DNA of 5,049 nt from Oscillospiraceae bacterium (lineage in GTDB: Bacteria > Bacillota > Clostridia > Oscillospirales > Oscillospiraceae), in contig JAFXBH010000065.1 in the NCBI GenBank assembly GCA_017521875.1, forward strand, positions 1 to 5,049, given 5' to 3'. Positions 1 to 5,049 of the stretch are shown one piece after another. How positions within the stretch are numbered: position 1 is the first letter of the stretch; every line of letters starts with the position of its first letter. The position numbers were made by a program, and so were the translations under genes. A model generated the notes under the pieces. The model was not told the origin of the DNA and did no database searches. It worked only from the letters and a program-made list of their open reading frames with translations.

Positions 1-1809
1 CTGGTGGGTGCCCTGCTCTACGATCTTACCTTTCGACAGCAGGATAATACTATCCGCGTGCTGAATGGTGGACAGGCGGTGTGCCACGATCAGCATGGTA
101 CCAATGTTTTTCATTTTTTCCAGAGAGTCCTGAATCAGCACTTCCGTTTCGGTGTCAATGTTGGCAGTGGCTTCGTCTAAAATCATCACAGAGGGTTTAT
201 GCAAAATGGTACGGGCAAAACTCAGTAGTTGCCGCTGGCCGGCGGAGAAGTTATTGCCCCGCTCCCGCACAGGCTCATCCAATCCCGCTTCCAGTTTGTT
301 AATGAAGGAATCGGCATTCACATACCGACAGGAAGCCATCACCTCTTCGTCACTGACGCCTTCCATCCGAAGCAGAATATTGCTGCGGATTGTGCCGGAG
401 AACAGGAATACATCCTGCAGCATCTGGCCAAAGTGGCGACGCAGGGAGGAGATTTTGATTTTCCGGATATCGATACCGTCAATCAGAATTTGTCCCTTCT
501 GAATGTCATAATTGCGGCAGATCAGGCTGAGAATGGTGGTCTTTCCGGAACCGGTAGAGCCTACAAATGCCACGGTCTGCTTGGGTTCTATATGGAACGA
601 TACCCCTTGCAGTACCCATTCGTCCGGCTTATAGGCAAACCAAACATCCCGGAACTCGATTTCGCCCCGGATCTCTTCCAGTTCGATGGCATCCGGCTCA
701 TCCACCACTTCCGGAACCATATCCAGAATCGTAAATATCTTTTCTGCGGAAGCAAAGGCGGATTGCAGGGTGTCAAATTGCTCGGCCAACGCCTGGATAG
801 GATCAAAGAACCGGTTGGCATACATATAGAATGTTACCACCGTACCGCTGGTGATCACCTGTCCCATCAGGGAGAAATCCTGAATGTAACTCTTGGCACC
901 CAAAAACAGCAGACAGAGAACAGAACTGATGTAGAGCATATACACCATAGGACGGAACACACCAAAGACCAACATTCTCTGTTTCTTTGCATTGGACAGT
1001 TTTTTACTCTTGCCCAAAAACTCTTCCATCTTCTCCTCTTCCCTGTTGAAAATCTGAATGATCTTCATACCGGAGAGGTTTTCAGACAGGTAGGTATTTA
1101 CATCGGTGCGGGTGTCGGTCACTGCCCGGTGGGCTTTCCGGGAGAATTTCCGGAAGATCACTGTAAAGAGTACCACAAACGGCACAAAACACAGAAGCAT
1201 CAATGTCATGGCGTAGTTGACCGCAAACATAGAAATCAGTACACCTACCAGAACCATGGTATTTTTCACCATAGTAATCAGCACATTGGTGAACATCATA
1301 GAGATGGCGTTGGTATCGTTGGTAACACGGGTGACCAATTTGCCCACAGGGATATTATTCAGTTGCTGGTGGGAAAGGCTCTCGATGTGGGTGAAGATGT
1401 CCAAACGCAGTTTGGAAAGAATTTTCTGTCCGATTTTCTGCAGCAGAACTGCCTGGAAATAGGTACAAGCCAGGGAGATCAGCAGAATAATGCCGTAGAT
1501 CCCCACCAGAGTGTACAGGTACGGCAGGTCGAATTTACCTTTGATCAGTTCCTCAATGCGGCCCACCAGCAAGGGTGAAAGAATATTATGGCCGATGGAC
1601 AGGAGCATAATCACAAACACCAGAATGAATTCTTTCCAGAAGGGGGTGGCATATTGCGCTAGCCGTCGCACGATCTCTTTATCAGACATATGCCGGTCAA
1701 AACCCACTGCGGCTTTTTTGTTCCTCATAGCCAAAAAAGCAATCAGGAACAGCAGGGAAAACAGGCCGATCATACCGCCTACAATGAGAATAGGTAAGTA
1801 TTCACCCAT
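1..1809 (-). CDS. ABC exporter half-transporter, catalytic (Glu-bearing) subunit of a heterodimer; 3' end beyond window
   Basis: Membrane-domain plus ATPase-domain half-transporter that would pair with the gene just upstream to export an unknown substrate (drug, lipid or peptide in related pairs) across the cytoplasmic membrane. I translated the minus strand from ATG at 1809: 603 codons stay open to the window edge, so only a short C-terminal tail is missing (family usually about 600-670 aa). An extra hydrophobic helix (about residues 5-27) precedes the standard six helices (about 61-83, 97-120, 175-199, 200-218, 283-304, 321-340). The ATPase domain shows A-loop Tyr393, Walker A GSTGSGKT at 417-424, Q-loop Gln465, signature FSAGQ at 521-525 (not LSGGQ), Walker B ending in Asp545 with catalytic Glu546, and switch His577. 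The start follows an AAGGAGG site 10 nt upstream and directly abuts the upstream stop (TAAATG), suggesting translational coupling. By order and motifs it resembles YheH/BmrD or LmrD; orthology is not proven. Confidence 0.93.
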   Translation of the reverse strand, partial: MGEYLPILIVGGMIGLFSLLFLIAFLAMRNKKAAVGFDRHMSDKEIVRRLAQYATPFWKEFILVFVIMLLSIGHNILSPLLVGRIEELIKGKFDLPYLYTLVGIYGIILLISLACTYFQAVLLQKIGQKILSKLRLDIFTHIESLSHQQLNNIPVGKLVTRVTNDTNAISMMFTNVLITMVKNTMVLVGVLISMFAVNYAMTLMLLCFVPFVVLFTVIFRKFSRKAHRAVTDTRTDVNTYLSENLSGMKIIQIFNREEEKMEEFLGKSKKLSNAKKQRMLVFGVFRPMVYMLYISSVLCLLFLGAKSYIQDFSLMGQVITSGTVVTFYMYANRFFDPIQALAEQFDTLQSAFASAEKIFTILDMVPEVVDEPDAIELEEIRGEIEFRDVWFAYKPDEWVLQGVSFHIEPKQTVAFVGSTGSGKTTILSLICRNYDIQKGQILIDGIDIRKIKISSLRRHFGQMLQDVFLFSGTIRSNILLRMEGVSDEEVMASCRYVNADSFINKLEAGLDEPVRERGNNFSAGQRQLLSFARTILHKPSVMILDEATANIDTETEVLIQDSLEKMKNIGTMLIVAHRLSTIQHADSIILLSKGKIVEQGTHQ

Positions 1810-3585
1810 TTATGCTTCCCCTCCTTCCTCTTCCAACCGCTGCAGGTCTACCATCTTTTGGTAGGCAGGACAGGTTTGGTACAATGTATCGTGGGGACCC
1901 ACCGCTGTCAGGCGGCCGTCTTCAATAAAGAGGATCTTGTCCATTTTCTCAATGGTAGAGATCCGATGGGCGATCAGGATGGTGGTCTTGCCTGCCCGGG
2001 TCGCCCGCAGATTCTCCAGAATGGTCTTTTCTGTCTTAGAGTCCACCGCAGAAACAGAGTCGTCCAGAATCAGGATGGGTGCATCCTTCAGCAGGGCTCT
2101 GGCAATGGAGATCCGCTGCTTTTGACCGCCGGAAACTGTTACGCCCCGTTCACCCAAAATGGTGTCGTACCCCTTGGTAAACTCAGCAATGTTGTTATGG
2201 ACATCGGCCAGTTTGGCCACATCGCTGATGGCGGCAATTTCCTTATCGTCTACACCAAAACCGATGTTATTGGCAATGGTATCAGAGAACAGGAAATTAT
2301 CCTGAGGCACATAGGCACAGCCTGCCCGCACATCCCGAATGGCAACGGTATTCACATCGTGACCGTCAATAAACAATGTGCCGTCCGGCACATTATAAGT
2401 ACGGAGGATCAAATCCACCAAAGTGGTCTTGCCGGAGCCGGTTTTTCCCACAAGGCCTACATTTTCCCCGGCAAAAATGGTGAAACTCACATTTTCCAGG
2501 GCGTCAAATTCCCCGTCGGGATACCGGAAGGACAGATTGCGGAATGCAATCTCACCCCGAATCTCCGGCAAAGCGCCCACACCGGGCCGATCTTCCACGT
2601 CCTGCTTGGCATCCAGCAATTCTGCAATGCGCTGGGAGGAAGCCTTGCCCCGGGAGGTCATATCAATCAATTCGGAAACGGCCATAATGGGCCAGATAAT
2701 CGTAGTAAAGTAACCGATAAATTCTACCAGTTGACCGGCGTTGAAGTCCCCCCGGTACACCAGGTAGCCACCGTAGCCCAAAATCACGCAGATCACACTC
2801 TCCACAAAGAAGGTAACCAGCAGACGGAATGTAATGGAGGTTTTGGTAAAAGCGATATTGGTATCTTCGTTTTCTTTATTCAGTTTTTGAAAAAACAGCA
2901 GTTCCTTGGACTCTTTTACAAAGGCCTTAATGACGGAGATGCCGGAAAAACTCTCCTGAGAGAAATCTGACAGGTTGGAGAACGCCTCCTGTCTTGCATC
3001 CCATTTTTTCGTCAGTTGGTTGCCAACGATAATGGAAGATGCCAGCAGAAATGCCATCGGAATCAGGGACAGGGAGGTGAACAGAATGTCCATTTTCCAC
3101 ATCTTCATAATGGCCAGCAGGCCCAAAAATACCGCGTCGCACATCATCAGCATGCCCCAACTGAAGGATTCCTGAATGGTATCCAAATCGTTGGTAAACA
3201 GGCTCATCAGGTTACCCACTTTGTTGACCTGATAGTATTCCCGGCTTAAATCTTTGCAATGACTGAACATCCGGTTGCGGAGATCGGTCTCCACACCGAT
3301 ACCGGCGCCAAAGAAGCAGATCCGCCACAAAAACCGGCCAAAAACCATACAGAGGATAATACCCACCATAGGCATACAGATCCGGTCAATCAGAAAGTCC
3401 ATATCAAAAGGGGTCTGCACACTGTCAATCACCACATAGCCGTCATTCATTCCGTTGACCACATACTGGTACAAATTGGGAATGAACAGTTGCAGATAGT
3501 CAATGACGATCAGCGTAACCAGACCCAGCAACAGCCGCGGCGCAAATTTCAGATAATAGCGGTTAATATGCTTACCGAATATCAA
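1810..3585 (-). CDS. ABC exporter half-transporter, non-catalytic-site (Walker B Asp-Asp) subunit of a heterodimer
   Basis: First gene of a two-gene exporter operon and partner of the half-transporter that follows it without any gap. Counting from TTG at 3585 the protein has 591 residues. Six membrane helices lie near 17-37, 71-92, 145-162, 166-188, 254-278 and 288-306, with a typical coupling segment (ESFSGISVIKAF, about 211-222). The ATPase domain has A-loop Tyr355, Walker A GKTGSGKT at 380-387, Q-loop Gln428, signature VSGGQ at 484-488, Walker B LILDD ending Asp508-Asp509, D-loop SAVD at 512-515 and switch His540. Asp509 sits where the catalytic Glu is expected, the hallmark of the degenerate-site subunit in BmrC/YheI, LmrC and TM287. 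The frame is open from TTG at 3600, but that codon overlaps the Shine-Dalgarno sequence; TTG at 3585 lies 8 nt after GGAGG and is preferred. An alternative GTG at 3594 is also inside the site. The tail is acidic (EEEGGEA). Substrate unknown. Confidence 0.95.
   Translation of the reverse strand: MIFGKHINRYYLKFAPRLLLGLVTLIVIDYLQLFIPNLYQYVVNGMNDGYVVIDSVQTPFDMDFLIDRICMPMVGIILCMVFGRFLWRICFFGAGIGVETDLRNRMFSHCKDLSREYYQVNKVGNLMSLFTNDLDTIQESFSWGMLMMCDAVFLGLLAIMKMWKMDILFTSLSLIPMAFLLASSIIVGNQLTKKWDARQEAFSNLSDFSQESFSGISVIKAFVKESKELLFFQKLNKENEDTNIAFTKTSITFRLLVTFFVESVICVILGYGGYLVYRGDFNAGQLVEFIGYFTTIIWPIMAVSELIDMTSRGKASSQRIAELLDAKQDVEDRPGVGALPEIRGEIAFRNLSFRYPDGEFDALENVSFTIFAGENVGLVGKTGSGKTTLVDLILRTYNVPDGTLFIDGHDVNTVAIRDVRAGCAYVPQDNFLFSDTIANNIGFGVDDKEIAAISDVAKLADVHNNIAEFTKGYDTILGERGVTVSGGQKQRISIARALLKDAPILILDDSVSAVDSKTEKTILENLRATRAGKTTILIAHRISTIEKMDKILFIEDGRLTAVGPHDTLYQTCPAYQKMVDLQRLEEEGGEA
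1820..1826 (-). promoter_or_regulatory. Ribosome binding site of the second ABC gene, inside the end of the first
   Basis: The minus strand reads AAGGAGG within the last codons of the upstream gene, 10 nt before ATG at 1809. It lets the second subunit be translated independently or by re-initiation after the abutting TAA, which suits near-equal production of heterodimer partners. Confidence 0.7.
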
Positions 3586-3590
3586 CGCCT

Positions 3591-3598
3591 TCACCTCC
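3591..3598 (-). promoter_or_regulatory. Ribosome binding site that decides the start of the first ABC gene
   Basis: The minus strand reads GGAGGTGA here, a full anti-16S match. The next usable start is TTG at 3585, 8 nt after GGAGG. The longer reading frame starting with TTG at 3600 would have its start codon touching this motif and no other site upstream, so the motif argues for the shorter protein. Confidence 0.8.
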
Positions 3599-3615
3599 AA
3601 AAAAATCTAGAAGAT

Positions 3616-3644
3616 ATTATACCATAGCGTGTAAACTTTGGCAA
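3616..3644 (-). promoter_or_regulatory. Predicted sigma-A promoter of the ABC exporter operon
   Basis: On the minus strand TTGCCA (3644-3639, five of six matches to the -35 consensus) is followed by a 17-nt spacer and a perfect TATAAT (3621-3616) with an upstream TG giving an extended -10 (TGGTATAAT). Transcription would begin near 3609, about 24 nt before the preferred start codon at 3585. The promoter lies just after the typA terminator, so the exporter pair has its own transcription unit. No clear operator palindrome overlaps it. Seen directly as sequence match; activity and start site are inferred. Confidence 0.85.
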
Positions 3645-3665
3645 CGAATCTTTCCATAATCCGGC

Positions 3666-3695
3666 AAAAAATCCCGGATCTTTCGATCCGGGATT
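3666..3695 (-). terminator. Rho-independent terminator of typA
   Basis: On the minus strand AATCCCGGATC (3695-3685) pairs perfectly with GATCCGGGATT (3680-3670) around a GAAA tetraloop (3684-3681), giving an 11-bp stem, followed by a T-run ending at 3666. It begins 13 nt after the typA stop codon. On the plus strand the hairpin has no T-tract, so it works in one direction only. It separates typA from the exporter operon. Confidence 0.93.
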
Positions 3696-3708
3696 GACAG
3701 AGTTCTCG

Positions 3709-5049
3709 TTATTCCTGGTCGGCCCGCTTCTTCATCAGTTCCCGCATACGCTGGCTATGATCCAGCGTACGCTTGCGAATCCGCAGGCTCTTGGGGGTGC
3801 ATTCCAACAGTTCATCGTCTGCAAGGAACTCCAGACACTGCTCCAAAGAGTAGTTTCTGGGTGTCACCAGCCGCAGGGCTTCGTCAGAACCGGATGCCCG
3901 CATATTGGTCAATTGCTTCTTCTTGCAGACATTCACGGTCATATCCTCGTTACGGCTGCAGATGCCAACCACCATACCGGCGTACACCGGTGTGCCGGGG
4001 CCAATGAACAGAGCGCCACGCTCCTGGGCACCGTGAAGACCGTAGGTGACGGCTTCGCCGGTTTCAAAGGAGATCAGAGAACCGGTGAGGCGGCGTTCAA
4101 TTTCGCCCTTCATAGGGGCGTAACTATCCAGCACAGAGGACATAATGCCCTCGCCCCGGGTATCGGTCAAAAATTCGCTGCGGTAACCGAACAAACCGCG
4201 GGAAGGTACCAAGAATTCCAGGCGGTAACGGCTGCCCATAGGGGTCATAGAGAGCAGGTCGCCTTTGCGGCGTCCTATTTTTTCGATCACAGTACCCATA
4301 CACTCTTCCGGCACATCTGCAACCATCCGTTCAATGGGTTCGCAAAGTTTGCCGTCGATCTCTTTGGTCAGCACTCTGGGGGTGGATACAGAGAATTCGT
4401 AACCCTCACGGCGCATAGTCTCCATCAAAATGGACAGGTGCATTTCACCACGGCCTGCCACATTGAAAGCATCGCTGCCCTGCTCAGTCACATGCAAGGA
4501 CACATCTTTCAGCAGTTCCTTATCCAGTCTGTCCCGCAAATTCCGGGAGGTCACAAACTTACCTTCCCGACCGGCAAAAGGAGAATCGTTGACCGCAAAG
4601 GTCATTTCGATGGTAGGATCGGAAATTTTCACAAAGGATAACGGCTCAATTTGCTCAGGAGCACAGAGAGTACGGCCAATGGTGATATCTGCCATACCGG
4701 AAAGGGCCACAATCTCACCTGCGGAGGCAGATTGCACCGGCTGCTTACCCAAACCGTCATAGGTGTAGAGGGCAACCACTTTACCTTTCTGCTTAATATC
4801 TGCATTGTGGTAGTCGGCAATGACCACTTCCTGATTGACACGAATGGTACCCCGTTCCACACGACCCACGGCAATTCTGCCCACATACTCATTGTAGTCA
4901 ATGGCAGAAACCAGCAGTTGCAGGGGGGCTGCCGGATCACCTTCCGGTGCGGGAACATAGTTGACAATGGTATCAAACAAGGGGATCAGGTCTGTACCCA
5001 TTTCGTCAGGACTGTAGGACGCAGTACCCTGACGGCCGGAACAGAACAC
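3709..5049 (-). CDS. typA: Translational GTPase TypA/BipA, C-terminal part (5' end beyond window)
   Basis: Ribosome-binding GTPase related to EF-G and LepA; family members act in 50S subunit assembly and in growth at low temperature or under stress. 446 residues are visible, ending at TAA (3711-3709). Full-length proteins are about 605-615 aa, so roughly 160-170 residues with the G1-G4 nucleotide-binding motifs lie off the right edge. The GTG at 5049 is an internal valine, not a start. In visible numbering: the end of the G domain with the G5-region VFCSGRQG (1-8) and YVPAPEGD (31-38); beta-barrel domain II (about 42-130, with DYNEYVGRIAVGRVERG at 51-67); domain III (about 145-222, with SPFAGREGKFVTSR at 156-169 and GRGEMHLSILMETMRREGYE at 199-218); the domain V-like fold (about 236-313, with VPSRGLFGYRSEF at 281-293); and the BipA-specific C-terminal domain (about 322-446, with KKKQLTNMRASGSDEA at 376-391 and LRIRKR at 422-427). 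This last domain separates it from EF-G and LepA. No frameshift seen. Terminated alone at 3695-3666. Confidence 0.97.
   Translation of the reverse strand: MFCSGRQGTASYSPDEMGTDLIPLFDTIVNYVPAPEGDPAAPLQLLVSAIDYNEYVGRIAVGRVERGTIRVNQEVVIADYHNADIKQKGKVVALYTYDGLGKQPVQSASAGEIVALSGMADITIGRTLCAPEQIEPLSFVKISDPTIEMTFAVNDSPFAGREGKFVTSRNLRDRLDKELLKDVSLHVTEQGSDAFNVAGRGEMHLSILMETMRREGYEFSVSTPRVLTKEIDGKLCEPIERMVADVPEECMGTVIEKIGRRKGDLLSMTPMGSRYRLEFLVPSRGLFGYRSEFLTDTRGEGIMSSVLDSYAPMKGEIERRLTGSLISFETGEAVTYGLHGAQERGALFIGPGTPVYAGMVVGICSRNEDMTVNVCKKKQLTNMRASGSDEALRLVTPRNYSLEQCLEFLADDELLECTPKSLRIRKRTLDHSQRMRELMKKRADQE

Noticed and set aside
229..1578. 449-codon open frame on the plus strand
   Set aside because: It lies fully antisense to the second exporter gene, whose translation shows all ABC motifs in order. 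The antisense product is rich in His, Gln and Asn with no recognisable domain and no convincing ribosome binding site.
1858..2970. 370-codon open frame on the plus strand
   Set aside because: Antisense shadow of the first exporter gene's ATPase and membrane domain; its composition follows the codon pattern of the real gene and no domain is recognisable.
3601..3615. Short ATCT/AGAT inverted repeat before a run of seven T on the minus strand, resembling a leader terminator
   Set aside because: The stem is only 4 bp, AT-rich and with a 3-nt loop, far too weak for termination. It lies between the promoter and ribosome binding site, where the T-run is more simply leader sequence.
3694..4641. 315-codon open frame on the plus strand
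   Set aside because: Antisense to typA, which is unmistakable over the same span. The frame starts inside the typA terminator region and has no domain of its own.
4629..4976. 115-codon minus-strand open frame in another phase
   Set aside because: Out-of-phase shadow inside typA; the typA frame carries the conserved domain II residues across this stretch.
1..5049. Search for CRISPR repeats, tRNA or rRNA, insertion sequences, toxin-antitoxin or defence genes
   Set aside because: No direct-repeat spacing, cloverleaf, transposase motif or terminal inverted repeat was seen by eye, and nearly all bases are accounted for by the three genes and one short regulatory gap.

Overview
The window holds three protein genes, all on the minus strand, with a compact 108-base gap (3601-3708) between the first and second transcription units. 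Codon use, roughly even GC, strong GGAGG-type ribosome binding sites, a TTG start and sigma-A-type promoter boxes point to a Gram-positive bacterium of the Firmicutes, probably a Clostridia member (gut Oscillospirales/Lachnospirales type). The lineage is an inference from style only; no marker in the window fixes it.

Reading in the direction of transcription (right to left): positions 5049-3709 carry the C-terminal three quarters of TypA/BipA, a ribosome-associated translational GTPase, whose N-terminal GTPase domain lies beyond the right edge. It is followed by a clean rho-independent terminator (3695-3666). A near-consensus promoter (3644-3616) then starts a new transcription unit with a very short leader and a strong Shine-Dalgarno sequence. 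This drives two ABC half-transporters, one of 591 aa (3585-1810) and one running from 1809 off the left edge (603 residues visible). The stop codon of the first directly abuts the ATG of the second.

The two half-transporters form a heterodimeric type IV ABC exporter of the BmrCD (YheI/YheH), LmrCD and TM287/288 kind. Each has a six-helix membrane domain and an ATPase domain, and their motif defects are complementary. The first has Asp in place of the catalytic Glu but a good SGGQ signature; the second has the catalytic Glu but a weakened FSAGQ signature. This predicts one hydrolysing and one degenerate ATP site. The substrate cannot be read from sequence.

I found no mobile element, CRISPR array, RNA gene or undescribed system. 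This looks like ordinary chromosomal sequence, and the long plus-strand reading frames are antisense shadows of the three genes. The points worth a second look are the asymmetric ATP sites, an extra N-terminal membrane helix on the second subunit, the start choice of the first subunit, and the leader that is too short for an attenuator.
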